Part shown: positions 9,098 through 19,800 of the stretch, piece by piece | Numbering within the stretch: position 1 is the first letter of the stretch | Layout: every line of letters starts with the position of its first letter | Assembly: GCF_021369635.1 (NCBI RefSeq) | Contig: NZ_JAJNBZ010000001.1 | Span: 310,001-374,000 of the forward strand | Length of the DNA: 64,000 bases | Reading direction: 5' to 3' | Source of the DNA: Paenibacillus profundus | GTDB lineage: Bacteria > Bacillota > Bacilli > Paenibacillales > Paenibacillaceae | Position numbers and translations under genes: made by a program | The notes under the pieces: model-generated | Told to the model about the DNA's origin: nothing | What the model saw: the letters and a program-made list of their open reading frames with translations, nothing else | The model's database searches: none

Positions 9098-12000
9098 GGG
9101 CCAACAAACGCAAGCAGCGACCGGTCTGGAAATCGCCGTCATCGGTATGGCGGGCCGATTTCCCGGAGCGCGAAATGTGGAGGAATATTGGGGTAATCTG
9201 AAAAACGGGGTGGAGTCGGTTCGCTTCTTTACCGATGGAGAGCTCGAGGCGGCGGGGGTCGATCCTGAAATGATTCGGCACCCTCGATATGTAAAAGCGA
9301 AGGCGGTTGTGCCGGATGCAGAATGGTTTGACTCCGACTTTTTCGATTATTCGCCGCGCGAGGCGGAGGTCATCGACCCGCAGCTGCGAATGTTCCACGA
9401 GTGCGCCTGGGAGGCGCTGGAGCACGCCGGCTACGATACCGAGCAGACGAATGGCGCCGTCGGGCTGTTTGCTGGCGCATCCGCCAGTATTTACTGGCAA
9501 TTGGTGGCCATGCTTTCGCGCAGCGAGAGCACGGCTGAGCAATTCGCCGCACTGGCTTTGTCGGACAAAGATTTTTTGAGCACGCGAATTGCCCACAAGC
9601 TGAATTTGAAAGGTCCGAGTGTCAACGTCGACTCCGCTTGCTCTACCTCGCTGCTGGCCATCCATCTGGCCTGCAGGGCGCTCTTGATGGGCGAATGCAG
9701 AATGGCTTTGGCTGGCGGAGTTACCGTAACGGTTCCCCATACGGAAGGCTACCTGTATGAAGAGGGGATGGTCAGCTCGCCAGACGGGCATTGCCGGGCT
9801 TTTGACGCCAGAGCGAAGGGGACCGTCGGCGGGGAAGGCGCGGGAGTCGTCGTGCTTAAGCCTTTGAAGCAGGCTGTGGCCGACGGCGATCATATTTACG
9901 CGGTCATTAAAGGCTCGGCGGCGAACAATGACGGCACGCGCAAGATTGGATATTCCGCTCCGAGCATCGAGGGTCAGGCGGAGGTCATCCGGGCGGCGCA
10001 GCGGATGAGCCGGGTCACGCCTGAGAGCATCAGCTATGTTGAGGCGCACGGTACGGGCACCACGCTGGGCGATCCAGTTGAAATCGAGGCGTTGAAGCTG
10101 GCTTTTCAGACCGAGAAAACAGGGTTTTGCCGTATCGGATCCGTCAAGACGAACATCGGTCATTTGAACAGCGCGGCTGGTATCGCGGCGTTCATCAAGA
10201 CCGTGCTGTCGCTGGAGCACAAGCAGCTTCCGCCAAGCTTGCATTACGATACGCCCAATCCCAAAATCGATTTCGCCAACAGCCCGTTCGTCGTCAACAC
10301 GGAGTTGACGGAGTGGACGAATGAGCATCATCCGCTGCGGGCCGGTGTCAGCTCGTTCGGTATCGGCGGAACCAATGTGCATGTCGTGCTGGAGGAAGCG
10401 CCGCCGCAAGCGGACGGAGACGAAGGAAGAGCACCGAAGCTGCTTCTGTTGTCGGCCAAGACGGAATCCGGACTGGAGCAGGCTACGGTCCGCATGCGCG
10501 AGCATTTGCGGACGCATCCCGACATGCCGTTATCCGATGCGGCTTACACGCTGCACATCGGCCGCAGGGCGTTCCGGCATCGCCGCATGCTTGTCTGTTC
10601 CTCTGCGGAGGAAGCGCAGGAGCTGCTGGCAACCTTGCCGCCGGAGCGGGTTCACAGCCGCATCTGCGACAACGATCAGGCTCGACTCGTGTTCATGTTT
10701 CCGGGGCAAGGCGCGCAGTATGTCAACATGGGGCTGGACCTATACAACAGGGAGCCGGACTTCCGCAAAGCGGCGGACCGGTGCTTTGACATCGTCCGGC
10801 CGCTGCTCGGAGCCGATTTGAAGGAAATTCTGTACCCCGCCGGGGATGACGCCGTCAGTGACTGCGGCGAGCGGATCAAGCAGACGGACGTGACACAGCC
10901 CGTCATGTTCATCTTCTCGTATGCGATGGCGCAGCTGCTGATGAAATGGGGGCTGAAACCGAGTGCCATGATCGGCCACAGCGCGGGCGAATACGTGGCT
11001 GCGTGCCTGGCGGGAGTGATGTCGCTGGAAGAAGCGCTGGAACTGGTCGTTCTGCGGGGGAGACTGATGCACAGCGTACCGCCAGGAGCGATGCTCAGCG
11101 TGCCGCTGTCGGAGCAAGAGCTGGAACCGTTCTTGGATGACGACTTGTCGCTGGCCGCGGTTAACGGTGCGGCGCTGTGCGTCGTGTCGGGGCCGTATGA
11201 CGCGATTGACAGACTGGAACGGCAGTTGGCGGAGAAGGGGCAGGCCAGCACGAAGCTGCACACGTCCCATGCCTTTCATTCGGCGATGATGGAACCGATT
11301 TTGCAGCCATTTCGCGAGAAGGTCAGCGGGATGACGCTGCGCAAACCGGTCATCCCTTATATTTCGAATGTAAGCGGAAGCTGGATTACGGAGGGAGAAG
11401 CTGCCGCTGCCGACTACTGGGTCCGGCATTTGCGCGGCACCGTCCGCTTTGCCGACGGCCTCCGCGAACTGCTGCGGGACGACAAAGCCGTGTTTGTGGA
11501 GGTGGGGCCGGGCAACGCATTAAGCGCGTTCGTGCGCCGTCATCCCGACAAAACTGGACGCCACGCGGTCGTCAATCTCGTCCGGCATCCAAAGGAGCAA
11601 GCGCGCGACGACGTTTATTTGCTGCAGCAGGTGGGGCGCCTGTGGCTGGAAGGAGCGCGGCCGGATTGGAAAGCGTTCCATGCCTACGAGCGGCGCAAGC
11701 GGACGGCTTTGCCGACGTATCCGTTTGAACGCCGTCGTTACTGGGTCGATCCGCCATTCGAGACGGATGTTCTGAAGCAGGGACTTGTGCGCAAGCAGAC
11801 GCACGCCCCGAAGCTGAACGACAGCGTCGGACTAGCCAAAAAGGAAACCGTGCAGGAGTGGATGTACACCCCGGTCTGGGAGAGATCACTGTTACGCGAA
11901 GAGCTGGTTGTCGGCCGAACCGCAAGCCGCTGGCTCGTCTTCATCGCAGAGCACGGTATTGGGGCGCTGTTGGTTTCCCGGCTGAAGCAAGCCGGTCACT

Positions 12001-13817
12001 CCGTCATCACCATCTATCCATCCGATGCGTTCACGCAGCTGGACGGGGAGTCGTACCAGATAGCCCCTGGGGAACCTGAGCATTATGCTCGACTGCTGCG
12101 GGAGTTGACGGATGCGGGCACACGGCCTGACCGGATTGTACACGCTTGGCTGGCGGCGGAGGCAGGCAAAACAGGTGTATGGAGTTCTTCCTACAGCGCG
12201 AGGGTGCTTGAAAGAGGCTTCTACAGCCTCATTGCGCTGGCACAGGCCATCGGAGCAAGCGGCATGGAAGAAGAACTGCACATTTCGGTTATTACGTCTA
12301 ACATGCAAGAGGTGACTGGGGACGAGCGGCTGCAGCCGGAACAAGCGGCAGTGCTTGGCGCGTGCCTCGTCATTCCGCAAGAGTATGCCAACGTGCGCTG
12401 CCGCAGCATCGATATTGCATCTGTACATGAAGATAATGAACCGAAGCAGCGGGGGCAACAAGCGCTCACCGAAAGATTGTATTCGGAAATAACCGCCTCT
12501 TCCGCTGACATGATGGTCGCGTACCGCGGCACGTACCGCTGGGTGCAAAAATACGTCCCGGTTCCGGCAGCCGCTGTCAGCGCATCCGACAGCGGCCTGC
12601 GGGAGCAAGGCGTTTACCTTATAACAGGGGGACTAGGCGGTATTGGCTTAGCGCTGGCTGAACATTTGGCCAAGACTGTGCAGGCGAAGCTGATCCTGAT
12701 CGGCCGCTCGGGGTTGCCCGGCGGAGCGGACTGGCGGCGCCGTGCTGCTGAACATCCGACAGACGAAGCGTTGACGGCCAAGCTGATGAAGCTGGAGGAG
12801 CTTGAACGGCATGGAGCGGAGGTGCTGATCTGCAACGCAGACGTATGCGATGTTCCGCGGATGGAGCAGATCGTAGCCCAAGCTGTCGCCCGTTTTGGAG
12901 CGATTCATGGCGTCATTCATGCGGCCGGAACGGCAGACGGAGCGTTAATCCAACGGCGCACACGGGAGATTGATGAACGCGCTCTGGCAGCCAAGGTGAC
13001 CGGTACGCGGGTGCTGGGGCGGGTGTTGGAAGGAATGAGGCTTGATTTCGTCCTGCTGTGCTCCTCTCTGGTCAGCGTTCTGGGCGCAGTGGGGCAGGCA
13101 GGGTACTGCGCAGCCAATGCCTATCTCGACGCTTACGCCCACTACAAACGAGCGCAAGACGGCACACATGTCGTCTCAATCGATTGGGACGGCTGGCAGG
13201 TCGTAGGGATGGCCGCAGCGGCGGAGCAAGAGATCGCGACGGCGTCCGCGCAAGCGGGAGTACGCGCACAAGGTCCAGACAAGCTGACACGGCTGCTGCC
13301 GGAAGAGGGAGTCGCGGTATTCCGGCAAGCGCTTGGTTTCCATTTGCCGCAGGTGACGGTATCGACGGTCGATTTGCCGCTGCGGATGCAAGCCGCCCGT
13401 GCATCATCGCTGCAAACGCTGATAGAGGGGGAGCAGAGCGGCGCTGGACCGAAAGCGATCCGCCCCGATGTCAGCACGGCGTATGTGCCGCCGGAAGACG
13501 AGCTGGAACAGACGATGGCCGAGCTGTGGCGGGACTATCTCGGCATCGATCAAGTAGGCGCACACGATAACTTCTTCGAGCTTGGGGCCACTTCGCTCGA
13601 TATGATTCAAATGAACACGAAGCTGCAGCGTGCATTGCAGTATGAAGTGTCCGTCGTTGACATGTTCAGCCATCCGACGGTTCATGCGTTGGCTGAATCG
13701 CTTAGACGCGCAAGAGCGGGGGAACCAGTCTCTGAAGAGACGGCGGACCGCTCCGGACAGATACACGAGGGGAAACATAGGTTGAAGCAGCGGCTGCAGA
13801 AGCGTGATAGAACGTGA
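9090..13817 (+). CDS. Type I PKS module KS-AT-KR-ACP
   Basis: One complete cis-AT polyketide module of 1575 residues. The ATG at 9090 is chosen because GGAGGGGG lies just upstream and it overlaps the previous stop by 8 bases; the frame stays open upstream to 9036. The ketosynthase (about 12-435) has Cys184 in DSACSTS, His320 and His358. The acyltransferase (about 533-840) has GHSAGE with Ser631 and the malonyl-type motif HAFH. The ketoreductase has TGGLGGIG near residue 1177 and its catalytic Tyr near 1338 (GQAGYCAAN). The ACP carries Ser1502 in LGATSL. It should extend the leucyl intermediate with malonyl-CoA and reduce the beta-keto group to a hydroxyl; no dehydratase is present. The C-terminal tail after about residue 1555 is basic and could dock to the next protein. 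Confidence 0.93.
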   Translation: MTKGQQTQAATGLEIAVIGMAGRFPGARNVEEYWGNLKNGVESVRFFTDGELEAAGVDPEMIRHPRYVKAKAVVPDAEWFDSDFFDYSPREAEVIDPQLRMFHECAWEALEHAGYDTEQTNGAVGLFAGASASIYWQLVAMLSRSESTAEQFAALALSDKDFLSTRIAHKLNLKGPSVNVDSACSTSLLAIHLACRALLMGECRMALAGGVTVTVPHTEGYLYEEGMVSSPDGHCRAFDARAKGTVGGEGAGVVVLKPLKQAVADGDHIYAVIKGSAANNDGTRKIGYSAPSIEGQAEVIRAAQRMSRVTPESISYVEAHGTGTTLGDPVEIEALKLAFQTEKTGFCRIGSVKTNIGHLNSAAGIAAFIKTVLSLEHKQLPPSLHYDTPNPKIDFANSPFVVNTELTEWTNEHHPLRAGVSSFGIGGTNVHVVLEEAPPQADGDEGRAPKLLLLSAKTESGLEQATVRMREHLRTHPDMPLSDAAYTLHIGRRAFRHRRMLVCSSAEEAQELLATLPPERVHSRICDNDQARLVFMFPGQGAQYVNMGLDLYNREPDFRKAADRCFDIVRPLLGADLKEILYPAGDDAVSDCGERIKQTDVTQPVMFIFSYAMAQLLMKWGLKPSAMIGHSAGEYVAACLAGVMSLEEALELVVLRGRLMHSVPPGAMLSVPLSEQELEPFLDDDLSLAAVNGAALCVVSGPYDAIDRLERQLAEKGQASTKLHTSHAFHSAMMEPILQPFREKVSGMTLRKPVIPYISNVSGSWITEGEAAAADYWVRHLRGTVRFADGLRELLRDDKAVFVEVGPGNALSAFVRRHPDKTGRHAVVNLVRHPKEQARDDVYLLQQVGRLWLEGARPDWKAFHAYERRKRTALPTYPFERRRYWVDPPFETDVLKQGLVRKQTHAPKLNDSVGLAKKETVQEWMYTPVWERSLLREELVVGRTASRWLVFIAEHGIGALLVSRLKQAGHSVITIYPSDAFTQLDGESYQIAPGEPEHYARLLRELTDAGTRPDRIVHAWLAAEAGKTGVWSSSYSARVLERGFYSLIALAQAIGASGMEEELHISVITSNMQEVTGDERLQPEQAAVLGACLVIPQEYANVRCRSIDIASVHEDNEPKQRGQQALTERLYSEITASSADMMVAYRGTYRWVQKYVPVPAAAVSASDSGLREQGVYLITGGLGGIGLALAEHLAKTVQAKLILIGRSGLPGGADWRRRAAEHPTDEALTAKLMKLEELERHGAEVLICNADVCDVPRMEQIVAQAVARFGAIHGVIHAAGTADGALIQRRTREIDERALAAKVTGTRVLGRVLEGMRLDFVLLCSSLVSVLGAVGQAGYCAANAYLDAYAHYKRAQDGTHVVSIDWDGWQVVGMAAAAEQEIATASAQAGVRAQGPDKLTRLLPEEGVAVFRQALGFHLPQVTVSTVDLPLRMQAARASSLQTLIEGEQSGAGPKAIRPDVSTAYVPPEDELEQTMAELWRDYLGIDQVGAHDNFFELGATSLDMIQMNTKLQRALQYEVSVVDMFSHPTVHALAESLRRARAGEPVSEETADRSGQIHEGKHRLKQRLQKRDRT

Positions 13818-13830
13818 AGGGGGTGGCAAG

Positions 13831-16800
13831 ATGAGTGAATCAAACGGGATGTACGAAGGAACCGGCTTAGAAATTGCCGTTATCGGCATGGCAGGACGAT
13901 TTCCTGGAGCGAAAAACGTGGGGGAGTTCTGGGAAAACTTGCGCGATGGCGTGGAATCGGTCACGTTTTTTACGGATGAAGAACTGAAAGAGGCAGGGAT
14001 CGACCCCGAAGCGCTTCGGCATCCTCAGTATGTAAAGGCAAAGGCGATGCTGGAGGACGTGGAATCGTTCGATGCGCCGTTTTTTGACTACACGCCGCGG
14101 GAGGCGGAGCTTGTCGATCCGCAGTTTCGTCTGTTTCACGAATGTTCGTGGGAGGCGTTGGAGAATGCGGGGTACACTCCTGAATCCGAAGATAAATTAA
14201 TCGGGGTTTACGCGGGAGCTTCCCCCAACACGTATTGGGTTGCAAGCCAGTTTATGGGCGCTTCCCATGCAAGCGATCATTTTCAAATTTTACAATTGAA
14301 CAATCCGTCGTTTACGACGAGAATTTCATACAAATTGAATTTAAAAGGTCCGAGTGTGAGCGTGCAAACGGCCTGCTCCACCTCGCTTGTGTCCATCCAT
14401 CTCGCTTGTCAGGGGCTGCTGGGCGGAGAATGCGATCTTGCTCTGGCTGGTGGCGTCTCGATCAATTTGCCGCGCAAAGCCGGCTACCTGTACCAGGAAG
14501 GGATGATTCAATCGCCCGACGGTCATTGCCGGCCTTTTGACGAAGGGGCAAACGGGACCTTGTTCGGCGACGGCATCGGGATCGTCGTTCTCAAGCGGCT
14601 GACCGATGCCATTGCGGATGGCGACACCATACACGCGGTCATTAAGGGCTCGGCGATCAACAATGACGGCAGCCGGAAAGTCGGGTATACGGCACCGAGC
14701 ACGAACGGTCAAATCGAGGTCATCCGCGCCGCCCATCAAATGGCGGAGGTGCACCCGGAGAGCATCGGCTATATCGAAGCGCACGGTACAGGGACGGCAC
14801 TCGGCGATCCGATCGAAGTGGAGGCGCTGCAGCTTGCTTTTGCCACGGAGAAAACGGGCTTTTGCAAAATCGGATCGCTCAAGTCCAACATTGGCCATCT
14901 GGACGCTGCCGCCGGGGTCGCGGGCTTTATAAAAGCCGTGCTGGCACTGCAGCATAAGCAGATCCCGCCAAGCCTTCACTTTCATCGCCCGAATCCAAAA
15001 ATCGATTTTGCAAGCTCGCCCTTTTCCGTTAATACGGAGCTGACCCGTTGGGAAAGAGAGGGTGGTCCGCTTCGGGCTGGAGTCAGCTCATTCGGCATCG
15101 GGGGCACGAACGCCCACGTCGTATTGGAGGAAGCGCCGCCTATGACGGCGGTATCGGCCGGGCGGGACTTGAAGCTGCTTGTACTGTCGGCCGAGACGGA
15201 GGACGGATTGGAGCGCGCGACCCGCAATCTCGCCGACTTTCTGCGGACTCGTCCTGAGGTCGATCTGGCCGATGCGGCGTACACGCTGCAGACGGGGCGT
15301 AAGCGATTCCGGTTCCGGAGAACGCTTGTCTGCTCCGATGCCCGTGAAGCTCTTGCACGATTGACATCTCCTTCGGACGCTAAAGTGCATACAGGCGAGT
15401 CGGAACGCGATCAGGCCCGGGTTATCTTCCTGTTCCCTGGACAAGGTTCGCAATATGTGAACATGGGGCTGGATTTGTACCGGAAGGAGCCGCTGTTCCG
15501 CGCAGAATTGGACCGTTGCTGCGATATCATCGTCTCGTTGGGCGGTGTCGACCCTAGAGAGGTGCTGAATCAGGCGAACGGCAGCGCGGCAAGCCCGTCA
15601 GTAGCGGAGCGGATCAACCAGACGGAAGCAGCTCAGCCTGCTTTGTTCGCGTTCGAATATGCGCTCGCCAAGCTGCTGATGTCGTGGGGCATTCAGCCGC
15701 GCGCGATGATTGGGCACAGCATAGGGGAATATACAGCCGCGTGCTTATCAGGCGTGCTCTCGTTGGCGGATGCGCTGGAGCTGGTCACCCTGCGCGGCAA
15801 GCTCATGCAGGAACTGCCGACCGGAGAGATGCTGAGCGTCTCGCTGTCCGAAGCAAGCCTGAGCGCGCTGCTTCCCGCGGAATTATCGCTGGCGGCGGTC
15901 AACGGACCGGAACTGTGCGTCGTATCGGGGCCGCATGCAGCGATCGCCTCCTTCGAAGCGAAGCTGACAGAGCGGCAGGTGGCGCACCGGAAGCTGCATA
16001 CGTCGCATGCGTTCCACTCGGCGATGATGGAGCCGATATTGGCAATCTATGCGGACAAAGTCAAGCGGGTTGCGCTGTCCGCCCCATCCATCCCGTACGT
16101 ATCCAATGTGACGGGAACGTGGATGACGGCGGAGGATGCCGCCGATCCCGCTTACTGGACGCGGCATTTACGGGATACGGTGCGATTTGCCGCCGGAGCG
16201 GCGGAGCTGCTCAAGGAGAAGCAGGCGGTCTTTATTGAAGTAGGGCCCGGCAATGTGTTGAGCAGCTTTATCCGCAAGCAGCAGGCTATTACGCGAGAGC
16301 ATGAGGTACATCATCTCGTCCGTCATCCGCAGGAGCAAGCCGCGGATGACGCTTATCTGCTGGAGAAGCTCGGAAAAATGTGGATAGCTGGCGTGCGGAT
16401 CGATTGGGCGGGCTACTATACGGAAGAATGCCGTCGCCGGATTGCGTTGCCGACATATCCGTTCGAACGCCGGCGATATTCCGTGGACGGCACGCCGCTG
16501 ACATTGGGCGGCATGCGCCGGGAATCAGCTCTGCGGGAAGGCTCCCGCACGGAAGCGGGGGCGGCGGAGAACGATGGCGGCCAGCGGGACATGGGAACTG
16601 TCCGCATGGTGCCGGCGTCCGCTATCGAGCATACGATTGCGGACATTGTGCAGAGCCATTTTGGGTTTACGCAGCTCGGCATGAACGACAACTTTTTTGA
16701 AATCGGGGCTGGTTCGCTCGATATTTCCCAATTGGCGGATAAGATGGCAGAGGAGCTGCGCAAGGACATTCCCGTGGTCACCCTGTATTCCTATCCGACT

Positions 16801-19800
16801 GTGCGTGCGCTAGCGGCGTTTCTGCGGGAAGAAGGGGCAGGAACGGCGACGGAGGCGACAGAGGAAAAGGACGAAGCGCGTCTGCGTGCCATTGAAGAGG
16901 GATTGGCACGGGCCGAGCAGATGAGAACGAGGGCTGGTCAGGAACGGGAGCAACGGGAACGTGTATCTGACGAGGAGAACGGACTGGAGATTGCCGTCGT
17001 CGGCATGGCCGCCAGATTCCCTGGTGCGGACAGCCTCGAGCAGTTCTGGCACAATTTGCGGGATGGCGTCGAGTCGATATCGTTCTTCTCAGACGAGGAA
17101 CTGCTGCAGGAAGGCGTTGATCCTCAGCTCGTCTCCCATCCTTCTTATGTCAAAGCAAAAGGTGTTCTGAACGGGTTCGACCAGTTCGATGCCGCATTTT
17201 TCGGCTATTCGCCGCGGGAAGCGCAGCTTATGGACCCGCAGTTGCGGCTGTTTCACGAATGCGCGTGGGAAGCGCTCGAATCTGCCGGGTACAATCCGGA
17301 CGCCTATCCGGGGCTGATCGGGGTATATGCGGGCGCGACTCCCAATCTGGAGTGGGTCTCCCGCTTTGCCGCCGAATTGGGCGGGACGGAACGATTCAGC
17401 GCCATGCTGCTTAACGACCGTGAATTTTTCAGCACGCAGCTGTCGTATAAGCTCAATCTACGCGGTCCGAGCATTTCCATGCAGACGGCTTGCTCTACTT
17501 CTTTGGTCAACATCGTATTGGCTTCGCAGGGGCTGCTGGCGGGCGCATGCGATATTGCATTGGCAGGCGGCGCCACCGTCAGCGTTCCCCACAAGAGCGG
17601 CTACCTGTACGAAGACGGCATGATTCAGTCGCCGGACGGACACTGCCGCGCCTTCGATGAACAGGCGGCAGGGACTGTGTTCGGCGACGGCGTCGGCGTC
17701 GTCATCTTGAAGCGGCTGCGCGACGCCATCGCGGATGGAGACGTGGTACACGCCGTCATCAAGGGCTTCGGGCTGAACAATGACGGAATGCGCAAGGTGG
17801 GCTTCACCGCTCCGAGCACGAAGGGACAGGCCGAAGTCATCCGTGCGGCCCATCTGATGGCAGGAGTGGAGCCGGAGAGCATTACTTATGTTGAAGCACA
17901 CGGAACGGGCACCAACATGGGGGACCCGATCGAGATCGAAGCGTTGAAAGAGGCATTCCGCACCGAGGAAAAAGGATTTTGCCGCATCGGATCCGTCAAG
18001 TCCAACGTCGGGCATCTCAACAGCGCGGCCGGTGCAGCCGGCTTCATCAAGACGGTGCTCGCGTTGAAAGCGAAGCAAATTCCCCCGAGCCTGCATTTTG
18101 AACGGGAAAATCCAAATATCGATTTCGTCAACAGCCCGTTCGTCGTCAACACCGAACTGACACCTTGGGAGAGCGGCCGCTATCCGTTGCGCTCTGGGGT
18201 TAGCTCATTCGGCATCGGGGGCACCAATGCGCACGTCATTCTGGAGGAGGCCCCTATCGCGGAAGCCTCTGGCGAGGGCCGAGGTGACAAATTGCTGCTG
18301 CTGTCCGCTAGAACGGACACAGCCTTGGCTCAGGCAAAAGAGCGCTTGGCCGCGTTTTTGTCGAAGCATCCGGAGGTCAATCTGGCAGATGTTGCGTACA
18401 CGCTGCAAGCGGGCAGGAAGGCCTTCGAATGGAGAGCTGCATTCGTATGCAGGGACGCGCAGGAAGCCGCCGCCATTCTGACATCGTCCGAGCCGGACAA
18501 GATAGCCGTGGCCGAGACGGGAACGCAATCCCGTTCCGTCGTGTTCATGTTCCCGGGGCAAGGCTCCCAGTACGTCAACATGGGACGCGAGCTGTATCGC
18601 GATGAGCCGGTGTTCCGGGACGAGGTTGACCGCTGCCTCGAACTCGTTCAACCGCATATGACGGTTGACCTGAAGGCGGTGCTGTTCCCGAACGAGCTGG
18701 ACCAAGCCGTTCAGGAGGAGCTCCTGTTGCGGACGGATATTGCGCAGCCTGTGCTGTTTATGGTCGAATATGCGCTCGCCAAGCTGCTCATGCGCTGGGG
18801 CGTCCGCCCGGAAGCGATGATGGGGCACAGCATCGGCGAGTATGTCGCAGCCTGTCTGGCTGGCGTATTTCCGCTGGAAGAGGCGCTGCAGCTCGTCGCG
18901 CTTCGCGGGCGGCTCATGCAAGCGCTGCCTGCCGGCTCGATGCTCAGCGTCGCGCTGCCCGAGTCGGAGCTTCGCCCTCTGCTGCCGGATCGGCTTGCGC
19001 TGGCGGCCGTCAACAGCTCGGCATTGTGTGTCGTCGCGGGCGAGTCCGAGGAGATTGACGCCTTTGCCCGTCTATTGGACGACAAAGGCTATGCGAGCCG
19101 ACGGCTGCATACGTCCCATGCGTTCCATTCGCACATGATGGATCCGATATTGGCGGCATTCGCGGACAAAGTGCGCTCGATTCGGCTGAATGAGCCGGCG
19201 ATGCCTTTCATTTCCAATGTGACAGGAACGTGGATTACGCCGGAAGAGGCAACGGATGCGGAATACTGGGTCAGACATTTACGGTCGACCGTGCGCTTTG
19301 CGGACGGGCTTGACGAGCTGTTGAGCAATCCGCGCGCCGTGTTCATCGAGGCCGGGCCAGGCAATGCGCTTAGCACGTTCGTGCGCAAGCATCTCGCCGC
19401 CTCGCGAGAGCGGGCAGTCGTTAATTTGCTTCGGCATCCCCAGGAAGCAGTGCCGGATTCGGCCCATCTGCTGCACACAATCGGGCGCCTCTGGCTGGCT
19501 GGCGTCGACATGGACTGGCAGGGCTTCTATGCGCACGAGCGGCGCAGACGCATCGAGCTGCCCACTTATCCGATGGAGCGGCAGCGATATTGGTTAGACG
19601 AACAACAACAGCCGCTGGCGGCGGGACGTCCATCTGCGCCGCGTTCCGGCAAAAACCCGAACATGGCGGATTGGTTCTATTATCCTTCGTGGGAACGCTC
19701 GCTGCTGCAGGAGCGCCCGGACGATCGGCAGCCGAACGGGCATAGCTGGCTACTATTCGCGGATGGCTGCGGTGTGGCGGACGAGCTGGCCGAACGTGTG

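Noticed and set aside
16500..16620. Hidden ketoreductase in the first module of the bimodular PKS
   Set aside because: Only about 70 residues lie between AT and ACP and no TGGxGxxG motif is present; the module truly lacks a KR.
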